Below, one piece after another: positions 41,801 to 52,067 of a stretch of DNA of 64,000 nt. The position numbers and the translations under genes are program-made. Location: the NCBI GenBank assembly GCA_028753945.1, contig JAPNXP010000013.1, forward strand, positions 744,001-808,000. Direction: 5' to 3'. Position 1 is the first letter of the stretch. The number at the start of each line of letters is the position of its first letter. The DNA comes from Hexactinellida sp. DTS-2022 (lineage: Eukaryota; Porifera; Hexactinellida). A model generated the notes under the pieces. The model was not told the DNA's origin. It saw only the letters and a list, made by a program, of their open reading frames with translations, and did not search any database.

Positions 41801-43153
41801 CGCTATTGGACTGCGAACACAGCAGATGGAGGCACTCCAGCTGTGGAGCGGACCACGGATGGGACGTAGGCATCAGGTGCAGGGTACCCAGACCCGACAG
41901 AGAGGTAGAGCTTATGCTCTATTCTATATACAGTAGAACCTCGTTAGTACGAACACGGTTAATCCGAAATGAAGAAACACCTAATATTGATTTGCTAGAA
42001 TGCGCAAACTATTTGTTGTTGTTGATAGTTAGATAACTGTGGACTTTCGCTAATACGAACACGCTTAGTAGTTATTACTTAGTACTCCTCGGATAAGACG
42101 AATAAATTTTCAGCCCTCTTGAGTCCCCTTCAATGTCTTTAAAATAAATTTCATTTCGGTTAAGACGAATTCCTGTTAGTAGAAATTTCGACAGTCCCTT
42201 GGTGTTCGTCTTAACAAGATTCCATTGTAATTATTAACGATACCTTACAAACATTATAGATTCGTGTATTACGAGAGTTCACCCCTCGCTCCCACACCCC
42301 CCCTGGAGTTAGCTTCTACTTCACAGAGGTGTACAGCGGAGACGGCTGGAGCTCTCCCTGCTGCTACACACTGCTGACCAGTCTCAACACAGACAGACTC
42401 TGTAGAGAGCTAGGTACTCCCCTAGTTAACTAACTTATAAAGTAAAACTTTTAGAAAGTGAACACCCTGGGGACCAGCCAAAACGTTCACTTTTCATGAT
42501 TTATCATAAAGTGTGTCTAAAGCAATTTGGGACCGAGAAAAAGTGTTAATATTTTGGTGCTGTTCATCTTTTGGAGGTTTACTGTAGTAATATGATCTAC
42601 AGGGAATTTCCCAAGCGAAGTTACTTTTTATTGGACTTTTTATTAGAGTAGTATATCAGCCAACACTTTTTATAATGCAATTTTTATCACTTTTTATGAA
42701 GGCACTGGCGGTTTATTTTTTAGCATCAAAATTCACATTTGCAATGCCCAGTTTTTATATTGTTGGAAGTACCTCGTTAGTAGAACCTCGTTAGTACGAA
42801 CACCAGGGGACTGTCAAAGTTCGTTCGCCTTATCTGGATTTCGTATTAACCAATATAATTTGTATTGAAAAGGCATTGATGGGGACTGAATTAGTGTTCG
42901 TATTAACTGGAATTCGTATTAACCATGTTCGCACTAACGATATTCTACTGCATATGTAAGCCTATTTTATTAGGTTTGGGATTCGGTGTGAATTACCAAA
43001 GTCGCTGTGAGTTCGATCCCTACACCCAGAGCTTATCTGGAGTGATTGGATATATCTATTGTAAGGATGGGGAATACTTTTCTGAAAACTGTCAGAAGAT
43101 TCTACAGCCAAGTCAGTGTAACGACGGATATGACGTATTAGCCTGTGCAGAGA
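38864..43153 (+). CDS. LOXL-type lysyl oxidase, exons 1-5 (four SRCR domains)
   Basis: Five exons with matching phases: 38864-39293, 39532-39935, 41560-41904, 42260-42413, 42974-43153. A signal peptide opens exon 1 (MLFVLSLILQGVLLSIVLAY). Exon 1 encodes SRCR1 (VCWNRWSYYESRTVCRELGY), exon 2 a diverged SRCR2 (ATVACGQIGYPS), exon 3 SRCR3 (EGRLEVLYDLSWGSVCGKR), exons 4-5 SRCR4 (SFYFTEVYSGDGW, DRLCREL|GLGFG, YDVLACAE). Donors and acceptors are GT/AG; phases are 1, 0, 0, 1, 1. Four SRCR domains ahead of a lysyl oxidase domain is the LOXL2/3/4 architecture. Exon 5 ends at GTAAGT and joins in phase with the catalytic exons at 52093, about 8.9 kb away. Introns carry pogo-like MITEs. Human orthology within LOXL2/3/4 cannot be set. 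Confidence 0.82.
39345..39523. mobile_element. pogo-like MITE in LOXL intron 1
   Basis: Ends TACAATGAACTCCCGTTATAAC and CGTTATAACGAGACTTTACTGTA (outer bases), TA borders; internal GGATATAACGAA words. It ends 8 bp before the exon 2 acceptor AG. Confidence 0.85.
39965..40160. mobile_element. pogo-like MITE (TACAGTCAGGTTC family), intron 2
   Basis: A 196-bp element with ends TACAGTCAGGTTCTTTTATT and AATAAGCAGACCTGACTGTA. Sister copies: 50451-50619, 51870-52067, and an inverted truncated one at 40185-40335. Confidence 0.9.
40185..40335. mobile_element. Inverted truncated copy of the same MITE
   Basis: Begins TACAGTCACGTCTGCTTATT and runs in the reverse sense to 39965-40160, 25 bp from it, losing its other end near CTTTATTATGAAT. 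The pair can fold into a ~150-bp hairpin in the LOXL pre-mRNA. Confidence 0.8.
41128..41315. mobile_element. Nested MITE (TACAGGTAAACCTCC family)
   Basis: Ends TACAGGTAAACCTCCTAAAG and GGGAGGTTTACCTGTA. The interior is made of two ~85-bp near-identical direct halves, each with ACCTCCGAGAAGCGGC and TTCTCCCGATGGG. GC-rich against its surroundings. Confidence 0.9.
41354..41515. mobile_element. Nested MITE (TATGTAGACCGTCTAG family)
   Basis: Ends TATGTAGACCGTCTAG and CTAGACGGTCTACATA with the word AGACCGTCTA repeated five times in both orientations. Confidence 0.8.
41929..42229. mobile_element. pogo-like MITE (TAGAACCTCGTTAGTACGAAC), intron 3
   Basis: Left end TACAGTAGAACCTCGTTAGT; right end GTTCGTCTTAACAAGATTCC then ATTGTA. 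Internal GGTTAAGACGAA words. Relatives at ~42760-42951 and 61291-61396. Confidence 0.8.
42439..42589. mobile_element. MITE-like insertion, LOXL intron 4
   Basis: AGTAAAACTTTTAGAAAGTGAACACC faces GTTCATCTTTTGGAGGTTTACTGTA in inverted orientation (parts shown), with GTTCACTTTT words inside. Boundaries approximate. Confidence 0.6.
42760..42951. mobile_element. pogo-like MITE, LOXL intron 4
   Basis: TAGAACCTCGTTAGTACGAA at the left and TTCGCACTAACGATATTCTA at the right are inverted. Internal TTCGTATTAACC words. It ends just ahead of the exon 5 acceptor at 42973. Confidence 0.7.
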
Positions 43154-43798
43154 GTAAGTATATGTACTTTATATATTAAATTCTCTATTTATAATCTTAA
43201 TTCTGCTTAAATACAGGATATTATAATCATATCTGTACCAACTGACTCCGAAATAATAAACCAATTACATTGTATTAAATAATAAATAGCACTATAATAG
43301 TAATAATTTATTAATAATTATAACTCATTACCAAGGCAAAACGAATTTAGATTGTACACTAACATAGATGCATTAGATTTGTGCTATGTGTCTGTTTAAT
43401 ATGAATTTGGTTTCTCGAGTAACAACAAGATTTATTGTTACTGTATTGCAAATACAATCAATGCAAATCTTTTATTACTGAAAATTTATTCGTAATATAA
43501 CCATGGATTTATCGAGTTTAACACTAGCTGTCTCTTTTAGTTTATTTATATTCTAATACTTGGGTTATTAATGTTTAATTTAATTCATTTACTTAAAGCA
43601 ATATGTTGCAAACTATCAACCTCTCAGGTTACCGTTTAATTGGACAAATAACATTCTGTTCATTGGTGTCTACCTGTTAATTAACTACACATAACCCACT
43701 GAAATATGCGTTCAATGATTCACTAAATTGTATAAAATGATGTACTGTATTATTCCTAGAAGTTAGTCATATTTTTGTTTACTCGATGATAAGTTGAA

Positions 43799-44821
43799 AT
43801 GTGGGATAGAAGATTCCATGTACACACTAAATGGGTGTATGCGTGCTTAGGTACTCTAATAGGATTATGTATTTTATTATATCTAATGAATGGACAAGTA
43901 AACGAGCACCAAACTATAGTTAAACAATTCAGAAGAGAATCAAAGATTCTCTCAGTAATAAACATTACTTGTCAAGACCCAAATAGACCAATTCAAGATT
44001 GTGAGTCTCTATTGAAACTTGTCAGTAGATTCCCTCGCATATTTATATTAGGATTTGGTAAAGCGGGCACGCGAGCTTTGCTTAATTTCCTATTAACGCA
44101 TCCGTCTATACAAGGGCCTCCTGTTGAAGTCAACTATTTTGACGATTTTTACAAAACTGAAGGTTTACAGTCGTATTTAGAAACTTTCCCTCCTAATAAA
44201 TCAAACAAAAGTAACATAGAAAAAAGCCCGAGATATATAATCACACCAGAAGCACCAATTAGACTCATTTTAACTCTTAAAGCACTGAGTATCCCTAAAA
44301 ATACACTAAAGTTAGTGGTTGTAATGAGAAATCCAATCACGAGAGGAATATCAGAATATGTAGAATGGAATTTACAGAGGATTAGAGATAACTACGTACA
44401 GTTACCATCTTTTGATGAAATGATTCTAAACAGTGAATCCCTGCCCTTATTCATATCCACTTCTGAATACGATCAGCATATTTCTAACTGGCTACAGTAT
44501 TTCCCATTGAAACAATTCTGTTTTGTAGATGGAGATATGTTTATAGAAAATCCTTTTCAAGTATTGGAAGAGTTGGAGAATTGCCTCGGTATACCAAGGC
44601 ACTTTAAAAAAGATAATTTTGTACTTAATAGTAAGAAAGGATTTTATTGTTACAGAGAGAATAGCACTATGCAATGTCTCGGGAAATCCAAAGGCAGAAC
44701 TCATCCTGATATTAGTGTTAAAACCAAAGAGTATTTAGTCAAACACTTCAGGCCTCATGATATTCATTTGAATGAGCTGACTGGTAGGAGATTCACATGG
44801 ATGGAACACGATATAATATAA
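43799..44821 (+). CDS. Heparan sulfate 3-O-sulfotransferase-like
   Basis: A 340-residue type II membrane protein: short cytosolic tail, one membrane anchor at about residues 12-31, and a luminal sulfotransferase domain. PAPS-binding 5' loop GFGKAGTRALL at 85-95; 3'-phosphate site VVMRNPITRGISEY; and near the end the disulfide-loop region YCYRENSTMQCLGKSKGRTH followed by P, as in HS3ST enzymes. These Golgi enzymes transfer sulfate from PAPS to the 3-OH of glucosamine in heparan sulfate. Intronless, as many HS3ST catalytic domains are. It lies entirely inside LOXL intron 5, same strand. The isoform class cannot be assigned. Confidence 0.88.
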   Translation: MWDRRFHVHTKWVYACLGTLIGLCILLYLMNGQVNEHQTIVKQFRRESKILSVINITCQDPNRPIQDCESLLKLVSRFPRIFILGFGKAGTRALLNFLLTHPSIQGPPVEVNYFDDFYKTEGLQSYLETFPPNKSNKSNIEKSPRYIITPEAPIRLILTLKALSIPKNTLKLVVVMRNPITRGISEYVEWNLQRIRDNYVQLPSFDEMILNSESLPLFISTSEYDQHISNWLQYFPLKQFCFVDGDMFIENPFQVLEELENCLGIPRHFKKDNFVLNSKKGFYCYRENSTMQCLGKSKGRTHPDISVKTKEYLVKHFRPHDIHLNELTGRRFTWMEHDII

Positions 44822-44924
44822 TTTATATTTTATTTGCATGATATATATTGATAGATACACAGTAATTAAATAAATCTATTAATATTGAAATGCTCCAATC
44901 TCCAGTATTTACTCTCGAATGGTA

Positions 44925-45253
44925 ACACAGTGGTGTTCGCCTAATAGCAAGTCGCTTTTGCACGAAACTTCCTTACTAATGCCGAACTTGCTATTAGAAG
45001 AACAAATTTAACATTAAATGCTCGCTTGGGGACAGAAAATAACTTGCTAATACAGTCGAAATCGGGTTTTTTTGCCCCCCAAAATGCACGACAAAAGGAG
45101 GCAAAAAAACCCAATAAGCAAAAAAACCCGATGGAAAACACATTAAGATATCACATTTTTGCACGACAAAAAGGAGGCAAAAAAACCCAATAAGCAAAAA
45201 AACCCGTGGCAAAAAAACCCGATTTCGACTGTAGAGCAATTGCTATTACTGTA
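44925..45253. mobile_element. pogo-like MITE (GCAAxTTGCTATTA family), interrupted
   Basis: Left ACACAGTGGTGTTCGCCTAATAG and right GCAATTGCTATTACTGTA (parts) are inverted ends. It is interrupted by the MITE at 45051-45233. Confidence 0.65.
45051..45233. mobile_element. Nested MITE (TACAGTCGAAATCGGG family)
   Basis: A 183-bp element with ends TACAGTCGAAATCGGGTTTT and AAAACCCGATTTCGACTGTA, TA borders. A GCAAAAAAACCCxAT word and a TTTGCACGACAAAA block are each repeated. Confidence 0.9.
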
Positions 45254-45675
45254 TAGTAAATTAATAATCGCCTGGGCTACTATTCGAGTAAATACTGCAG
45301 TGATAACTTAGTGTGGAAGTCAAAATGTGTATTTTGGAACTAATCTACCTAACACCAAAATGCAGATAGTAATTTATCCGACTCAAGCTATATCGTCTAG
45401 ACAAATTGCTCAATATTAAATTATACAAAGCCTTAGCGGTTAGCCAATTAATGATTCTTTCTGTATGACTTTTAATACAATAGAATCTTACAAACTCCAT
45501 CCTATCCACATTATAATTAAATTAGTAGAAATGTTTATTAGATAATTATTATCACAACTTCATACAATCAGATGTATTGCAATCCTATTGTAGCAATAAT
45601 ACCCAGTAGGCCTATTCAAAGCCAGCTTAAATCCTGTATGAATCAGATTGTTAGAAATGTTAAACTAAGGAACTG

Positions 45676-46491
45676 ATGGAAAATAGCGAGTTTTTGTACA
45701 AAGATAGAAATGGACCCGAATTTAAATTTGGAAAAATAGATAATGCGAATGGGTTCGCTAGTATGCCAGTGGGGATTGCATTCAATACAATGGAAACTAT
45801 ATTATTTGTAGCTGATATGCAAATGAGTAGAATACATTCGTTTACAACAGAAGGTTATTTCGTGACATCATTTGTGAGTGAGCATCTAAAGAAGCCGTGT
45901 GGAATCACTGTGTACAGGGACACACTTTATGTAACCGATGTTAGAATACATTCCTTAGTACAGTTCCTTGACTACAGTGTGAAGTCTACTGGCAAATTTG
46001 GAACTCGAATTAGACAATTGCAATTTCCACGAAGCGTGACCTGTGATAGTAAGGGTGATGTGTTCGTAACAGACACTAGCAATATACGGATTGTAGTGTA
46101 TAACGAGGAGCTGCAACTGAAACAAGTTATTCACAGCAAAATTTCCTGGAGCCCTATTGATTCTAGAATATTCAATGAGGAGCTTATTATATTATCAGAA
46201 CACAAGCCGTATATCCACTGTTACAACTTTGTTACAAAGTCTGCAAGGTATATTAAACAGGTGGATCAACATGTTATTACTCCCTGCTTTTTCTGTATAG
46301 ATAAATTCGGTAATTTCATTATCAATGATGCTGGCTCGAAGAGAATTGTTATTACAAATCATAATGGCAAACTATTGAATATAATTGGTGAGATAAATAC
46401 ATTTCCTCCAATGTTTGCTACACAGATATCATCTTTTAACAAAATATTTGTTGTGCTTTATAATATGCCAGAGTTTATCAATGTTATTTAA
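45676..46491 (+). CDS. NHL-repeat beta-propeller protein
   Basis: A 271-residue intronless protein made of NHL-type repeats. Blades are marked by MPVGIAFNTMETILFVADM, KKPCGITVYRDTLYVTDV, FPRSVTCDSKGDVFVTDTSN and FCIDKFGNFIINDAG, each followed by a RIxxF or VxxYN-type strand. No RING, B-box or coiled coil precedes it, so it is either a stand-alone propeller or the C-terminal half of a TRIM-NHL-like protein whose N-terminal exons lie elsewhere. No function can be assigned. A decayed relative lies at 61690-62830. Its stop is 116 bp from the convergent RPAP1 stop. Confidence 0.75.
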   Translation: MENSEFLYKDRNGPEFKFGKIDNANGFASMPVGIAFNTMETILFVADMQMSRIHSFTTEGYFVTSFVSEHLKKPCGITVYRDTLYVTDVRIHSLVQFLDYSVKSTGKFGTRIRQLQFPRSVTCDSKGDVFVTDTSNIRIVVYNEELQLKQVIHSKISWSPIDSRIFNEELIILSEHKPYIHCYNFVTKSARYIKQVDQHVITPCFFCIDKFGNFIINDAGSKRIVITNHNGKLLNIIGEINTFPPMFATQISSFNKIFVVLYNMPEFINVI

Positions 46492-46606
46492 CTATAGTAT
46501 AAACTTAGTAATTGTATTTATTTGTTAATATCTAGCAATACTACATACTGTAACAAAAACTATAATGCAAGTTATAAATTCTATAATGTCTTATTTGTAT
46601 AATAAA

Positions 46607-49600
46607 TCAATTGAATATAATAAAACATTTTCTATCAATTCCAATTCCGCTTCCTATATTATCGAATGCTTCCTTATAAACAGCATTAATCCTGAGCGTA
46701 GCTTCTGAAATATCTCTCTTCTTGAAACTCATTTCACTCAAACTCAAAGTTTCATCATAACAAACGAAATCTTCAAACAAACTATTTTCAGCCCCCATCA
46801 ATGCAATTATAAAATTATTCCCCATTAACTTCCCATTTGAGTCGCTAGGCTCTGTACTAACAAAGTGCGTGATATGGTGTATGGCCATGAAATAGAATAC
46901 CGGAGACCACGAGTATTTCAGCTTACTTTGTAACAGCATTTGTATCATCGCAGAGAGAACTCTCGTATCGGTTTCAAAGGGTTTTAACAGACCGTCAATT
47001 GGTAGGGAAATATCATTAATTGGTATTGGGAATAATCTAAATATCTCAACATTATTCTTCCAAATAATTAGTTTTATATTTGTGGATGGATTTGAGATTA
47101 GCGGTATCAAAAGAAATTGCGAAAAAGTTGGGTCTCCAAATGAAACAGAAGTGTAATGAGCACACAATTCAGAATATAACTCACAAAAATTAGTGACACC
47201 TTGAATAGCAGAAAAGTCAAGTGTTTTAATAAACTCTCTTCCCGAATACGTCTGTAGTATACTAGCTAACTCCTGGTTAATTTCATCTGTAAGGAACATA
47301 TCTCCCAACAGAAAAGCTAGCATTATTCTGGCTACTCTTGTACTAGAGTGTAATGTGCTCAAGAAATGAATTTTGTTCGATTCAGCCCAGTTGTAGTACT
47401 TAAGACAGTCTGTTAAAAACCGCACATTCGTTTGGAAACCCGAGGGTATATTTGGCTTAGATTCTTCTTTGTTGTAGAGTACGAATATTGGCATTGTAAT
47501 CCAATCTATTGGAAAGAGAGGTCCAGTGAAAGACTGGAGAGATAGTGTGTGAATGTTGACTCCATTTCTGTTGTAAAGCAGTTGAGAATTGTCAATGGTT
47601 ACTTGTGTGATGTTTAGGAACTGTAATAGAGCTGAGTAGGTCTGGTGAATCGATTTGAGTTCCTCTGTTGTGAGATTTGATTCGTGTTTACTATAAAACT
47701 TTGGTGAAAATAAGTATTTATTGATTAGGGTATTCAGATAGAAATCCTGTCCAGTCTGTAGATTCGATATTAAAAAGATAATTATATTCTGACACAATAT
47801 AGTTTGGTCAGAATTTGCTTCAATTTCACTCTCGCACAAAATCAGTAGCTTGTAAATTAGAGGGATTTCTAATAGGAAGAATGCACATGTTGAGTTTGTT
47901 CTGTTATGTTGCGTAACAACTGACTGCAAGTATTTAATAATGACGTCATAGAGACCAGGGATACTTAATGGGGATTTTAGTTTCAAGTGTTTGAGCTGAG
48001 TACTTATCAACAAATGGAAATTAACCAAGTTGTACAAGAGATCTGACGTCACAACGTAGTTAGCATCAACTTCTTTGTTCTGTAGAAGTGTATTAAATGA
48101 AGAGTACTGAGTTATACTGTCTGGATTTGTTGTTGTTGTTGTTGTTAAGTTAATTAACAGCTGTTTCATAAGCTTGTTTTGATACAGAGGCGTGTATTGT
48201 GCTGTTGTGAAAGATTCTAACTGAGATATGAGGTCAACTGGAGAATTAAACTTGGCTATAATTGATTTATTCGTTAGGGTCGAGAATAAATGTAGAATAG
48301 CAGATAGGATTCTCTGTTGACTTGTATTCAAATTAATTCTCAAATGGAGAGTTGCCTTCTGACTAATCCCTAATACTAGGTTGATAATGGGATTAAGAAG
48401 TTCTATACTGTGTTCTCTGCTAGAAGCTAAACACAGGGATAGCTCGCTCATGTATTGGATTAGAGATGTTAAACAGTTCGATTCATTCTCGTCGATTTCT
48501 GTGAATTTAACTAGAAAGTACTGGAGTTTGTTTACAAAAGTCTCATAACCTGTTTGGAAGTAGTCTAAGCCGATTCCATAACAAGCCAAAGCTCTTAAAG
48601 TTTGTAGACTGTAAATTATATATTCTGTAATCCGTTCTTTATTATCTGTGAAATTCCTAGTTTCTAGCAGTGCGAATTGTAACAGTATTTCCATTAACCT
48701 TTCTTTCCCAGTCAATAGAGTAGCTATTGATTTGCTTGCTACAATCAAGTGATAGAAGAACTTCATACTTTCCACACAGGGTTGTCCATAGGATCCTAAT
48801 TCTTTCTCAAAAGTCAATTCAAACGGGAGAAAATAATTGAGAATTAATGAAATTAGCTTTTCAGTATTTACTATTAGTGTTGCAATTGATTTCGCGTATC
48901 GACTGAAATAAGTTAGTATTTCTATACAGCATATAACTGCAGTTGGAGGCGGTTTAACTGATTCTAGTATGTATTTGATTCTAGTCAGTATATTCGTTTT
49001 GATAAGACCTTGTACCAGATCTTGTTGTAGTATTTCTAATTCAGAAGATTCTTGTTCACTTTCTTTCAAAGGTTGTAAAGTTGATTTGATTAAAGGTAGG
49101 CTAACTCCTAGTGTTGTCAATTGGAATGTTTGTAGGAATTCACAATCAGTTTTATTGACTAACAAATTCCTGACACCCAGAATGCCTAAGCACATTATTG
49201 AAACCGTAGTGCTATCCATGGCAACGCGGAATACCAAAGGAATGCCGATATCCACTAATATTTTGAGAAGACTCGCTTCAAGACGCTCATTAATAGAATT
49301 ATAATTCTGTGCGTTTTTCGCAATACACGCTAAAGTTTGTAAACTTATAATCTTCTGGGATTGCAGAGAACTGTCGGAGAGATTTATAAGTTCCTCGAGT
49401 GTGTACCCAGGGCGGTCGACTTCCTCTCCGTGATGGAACAAACCTGTTTCAGCCGGCATGTCTGCACCCAATGGAATTAGATGTCCTTCGAAGTCAAATC
49501 TAGGTTTCTGAAATTCTTTCTTTTCCAATTCGCTTTTGTTGGTTTGCATCCATTCTAGTTTTTCATTTTCAATCAAATCAAAGTGTTTCCATTTCTGTTT

Positions 49601-50350
49601 CTTGGCTTCTCCTATCAGTCCTTGTACATCTTCGCTTAAATCTGAGCTCTCGAGTGACGTCACAGTCTTTTCTGATTGATCAGCTGTTTCGTGTTTTCGC
49701 TTCCGTTTTTGTAGAAAATCCAACAAATTCGGGTCTAAACTAGCTCGCAGCTTTTCCTGTTCTTCAAGTATTTCTTCCTTCGTCATAGACTTTATTCTAT
49801 CGATATTCTCCTGATGGATCTTATCCACTTCCCTCTGACTGTCCATTGAGCTTCCAACCAGTCCCTCTCCCGTAAGAAGCGAGTCAAAGCTAGAAACTTG
49901 TCCCTGCAGTGCTATTATATCTCTAGACACATTAACCTGTGGAGTCTGTAATTGCGTTCCTAGAATTTCTCCTTTTCCTTGTTTCTCCATGTGCAGTGCG
50001 AATAAGCTCTTCTTTCCCTTGCCGTCTGATACGACAGATTTCTGTAGCAGTTTATAATCTATACTGACTGCTTTAGGAAAAGGTAAGCTAGATTCCTGAG
50101 GCAAATTCGGTAATTGAGTATTCGATATTTCTGTGACCTTGGAAATAATGGGTGGTAGAGTATCATTGTTTTTAAATATCAGTTCTTCTATCATAGGTAA
50201 TTCTGTCTCATTATCGTCAACCTTGATAAGTTCAGCTGAAATGTTTGATTGGAAGTTAGGATCTTTTTTTTTTCTGTTTTCGAAATCTTGTTGGAATTTC
50301 AATAAATCTTCTTCAGTATCTTTGTTGGAGGGTCTCTTTATTCCATGCAT
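46607..50350 (-). CDS. RPAP1: RNA polymerase II-associated protein 1
   Basis: A 1247-residue intronless protein. RPAP1 N-terminal domain at about 175-220 (IHQENIDRIKSMTKEEILEE then LDPNLLDFLQ); RPAP1 C-terminal-type domain at about 280-345 (KPRFDFEGHLIPLGADM, YTLEELINLSDSSLQSQKII in parts). The rest is helical and repeat-like, as in the human protein of about 1390 residues. RPAP1 takes part in assembly and nuclear import of RNA polymerase II and its link to Mediator. It lies wholly inside LOXL intron 5 on the opposite strand. The start is the first Met of the open frame and gives a family-typical N-terminus (MHGIKRPSNKDTEEDLLKFQ). Confidence 0.92.
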   Translation of the reverse strand: MHGIKRPSNKDTEEDLLKFQQDFENRKKKDPNFQSNISAELIKVDDNETELPMIEELIFKNNDTLPPIISKVTEISNTQLPNLPQESSLPFPKAVSIDYKLLQKSVVSDGKGKKSLFALHMEKQGKGEILGTQLQTPQVNVSRDIIALQGQVSSFDSLLTGEGLVGSSMDSQREVDKIHQENIDRIKSMTKEEILEEQEKLRASLDPNLLDFLQKRKRKHETADQSEKTVTSLESSDLSEDVQGLIGEAKKQKWKHFDLIENEKLEWMQTNKSELEKKEFQKPRFDFEGHLIPLGADMPAETGLFHHGEEVDRPGYTLEELINLSDSSLQSQKIISLQTLACIAKNAQNYNSINERLEASLLKILVDIGIPLVFRVAMDSTTVSIMCLGILGVRNLLVNKTDCEFLQTFQLTTLGVSLPLIKSTLQPLKESEQESSELEILQQDLVQGLIKTNILTRIKYILESVKPPPTAVICCIEILTYFSRYAKSIATLIVNTEKLISLILNYFLPFELTFEKELGSYGQPCVESMKFFYHLIVASKSIATLLTGKERLMEILLQFALLETRNFTDNKERITEYIIYSLQTLRALACYGIGLDYFQTGYETFVNKLQYFLVKFTEIDENESNCLTSLIQYMSELSLCLASSREHSIELLNPIINLVLGISQKATLHLRINLNTSQQRILSAILHLFSTLTNKSIIAKFNSPVDLISQLESFTTAQYTPLYQNKLMKQLLINLTTTTTTNPDSITQYSSFNTLLQNKEVDANYVVTSDLLYNLVNFHLLISTQLKHLKLKSPLSIPGLYDVIIKYLQSVVTQHNRTNSTCAFFLLEIPLIYKLLILCESEIEANSDQTILCQNIIIFLISNLQTGQDFYLNTLINKYLFSPKFYSKHESNLTTEELKSIHQTYSALLQFLNITQVTIDNSQLLYNRNGVNIHTLSLQSFTGPLFPIDWITMPIFVLYNKEESKPNIPSGFQTNVRFLTDCLKYYNWAESNKIHFLSTLHSSTRVARIMLAFLLGDMFLTDEINQELASILQTYSGREFIKTLDFSAIQGVTNFCELYSELCAHYTSVSFGDPTFSQFLLIPLISNPSTNIKLIIWKNNVEIFRLFPIPINDISLPIDGLLKPFETDTRVLSAMIQMLLQSKLKYSWSPVFYFMAIHHITHFVSTEPSDSNGKLMGNNFIIALMGAENSLFEDFVCYDETLSLSEMSFKKRDISEATLRINAVYKEAFDNIGSGIGIDRKCFIIFN

Positions 50351-50450
50351 TCTACGTAAATCTAATTATATTTAATACACAGTATTACCTGGATAGTAAT
50401 TGTAGGTGATTATTATTTATTATTTTCTGCACCACCGAGGGAAAAACAAA

Positions 50451-50619
50451 TACAGTCAGGTTCTTAATTATATACATTCAAGGGACCAAAATTTGTGTTC
50501 ATAATAAGCGAACTCAACTTAATACAAACCCTAGGATGTAGCTTGTTATATTGGGACGATAGGGCTTGTTATAATACAAAGTTTTCATATTAAACGACTT
50601 AAAATTAGACCAGACTGTA
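50451..50619. mobile_element. pogo-like MITE (TACAGTCAGGTTC family)
   Basis: Starts TACAGTCAGGTTCTTAATT and ends TAGACCAGACTGTA; the interior aligns with 39965-40160 with deletions. It separates the 5' ends of RPAP1 and the 3' end of FAIM. Confidence 0.82.
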
Positions 50620-50969
50620 ATAATATCCCATATAATTTAATCTAATAGTACAAGCGAATATGGTAACTATAATTTTCCTGATTTGGAAACAAATTTGCTC
50701 ACAGTTCAATAACTTATGTGCCTAATTTTAGCATTTACTATAACTAAATCATTTGATACAGATGGTTTAATTATAGTATACTGTATGTTCAAATTATGCG
50801 AACCTGCATATAAGCTACGAGTATAATGTTTGAATCCCCTTACTAATTTACAGTATAATATAACACAGCGTTATTAAGTGATTTCTTCTCAGTTATCCAG
50901 TGTAACGCTATAAAATAAATAATCCTGAGTTACATACGTAGAGAGATATGCATGTGTATGGAATATGCG

Positions 50970-51530
50970 TTACTCTTGTTCTATCGGGATAAACGATTCT
51001 TCTTCTCCAACATACAGCTCATAAATTAATCCTTTTCGACTAATACCAGAAGAGTATGTCTTTAGAAACGCCGGATCTTCACCAATTGAGAAATAAACAA
51101 TTGTACCTTCATCGCTAAACTCTGATTCTACATCCAACAATAGACCATCCACGTATATTTCCATTGAGACCTTATCAAGAGTGACTCGGTGCTTTATACT
51201 ATCCAACACAGGTGCCCATATTACGAGGGATCTCTTCATGGTTTGTGCGAATTTATCTAAAGGATTCCCATTTATATAGAGAGTGTATTCAAAGATTAAT
51301 CCATCAGGTTGGATGGTGATCATGATATTTTTATCTCCCATTTTGAATTCTTGAATTCCTACTAACGGGAGCATCCAGTTCTTTCGAAATATCTCTTTAC
51401 CGTCTACACTGATTACCCTCTTCCCAGATATTGTACCATGCACAAATTCCACCACATGCATGTTGTCTGCTAGTAACACATTCCATTTGGCAGAAGGTGT
51501 TTCCTTGGTAGCCGATTGTGATTGAGCCAT
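50970..51530 (-). CDS. FAIM: Fas apoptotic inhibitory molecule 1
   Basis: A 186-residue intronless protein, close to the human length (about 180-200). Conserved FAIM segments: KWNVLLADNMHVVEFVHGTI, SGKRVISVDGKEIFRKNWM, GLIFEYTLYINGNPLDKF, and a C-terminal VDGLLLDVESEF. FAIM is a cytosolic all-beta protein reported to inhibit death-receptor apoptosis and to protect against protein aggregation. It lies in LOXL intron 5 on the opposite strand, with its start ~560 bp before LOXL exon 6. Confidence 0.93.
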   Translation of the reverse strand: MAQSQSATKETPSAKWNVLLADNMHVVEFVHGTISGKRVISVDGKEIFRKNWMLPLVGIQEFKMGDKNIMITIQPDGLIFEYTLYINGNPLDKFAQTMKRSLVIWAPVLDSIKHRVTLDKVSMEIYVDGLLLDVESEFSDEGTIVYFSIGEDPAFLKTYSSGISRKGLIYELYVGEEESFIPIEQE

Positions 51531-51869
51531 GTTTATTATCGAGTCTTATTCTATAGAAATACTATTAGTAATTAGGCTATTACGTAGTCTCAAATTCCTT
51601 CAACTTTGTTTGAATTAGTTTGCTTCATAAAATTCTTCAAATCAGTTAAGATTATACTCTAGTTATTCGACACAGATAATACAACACACAGTTTTGATCC
51701 CTTTCTAATACTTAGAAACACCTGTTAACACAATTTCGATACGGCGAAAAACTTTGTGCGGTCACCTTGCATTTATAAACAAGAGTCCACTGTATTACTA
51801 ATTCAGTTTAATCTATTAGGAACTGATTATATTATACTAACCCCACTATACTGTACTATTTTATATTTA

Positions 51870-52067
51870 TACAGTCAGGTTCTTTTATTATGAACATTCA
51901 AGGGACCAAAAATTGTGTTCGCAATAGGGAGACTTCATAATAAGCGAACTCAACTTAATAAAAACCCTATGTAAGTTGTTAAATTGGGACCGTAGGGTTT
52001 GTTCATGATAAAAAATCTTCATATTAAGCAGACGAAATCTTGTTCATAATAAGCAGACCTGACTGTA
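51870..52067. mobile_element. pogo-like MITE (TACAGTCAGGTTC family)
   Basis: A 198-bp element with ends TACAGTCAGGTTCTTTTATT and AATAAGCAGACCTGACTGTA, near-identical to 39965-40160. It ends 25 bp before the LOXL exon 6 acceptor. Confidence 0.92.

Noticed and set aside
38864..43153. SRCR exons as a separate scavenger-receptor gene
   Set aside because: The last donor and the lysyl oxidase acceptor are phase-matched and the four-SRCR plus LOX order is a known architecture. A separate gene remains the alternative if RNA data disagree.
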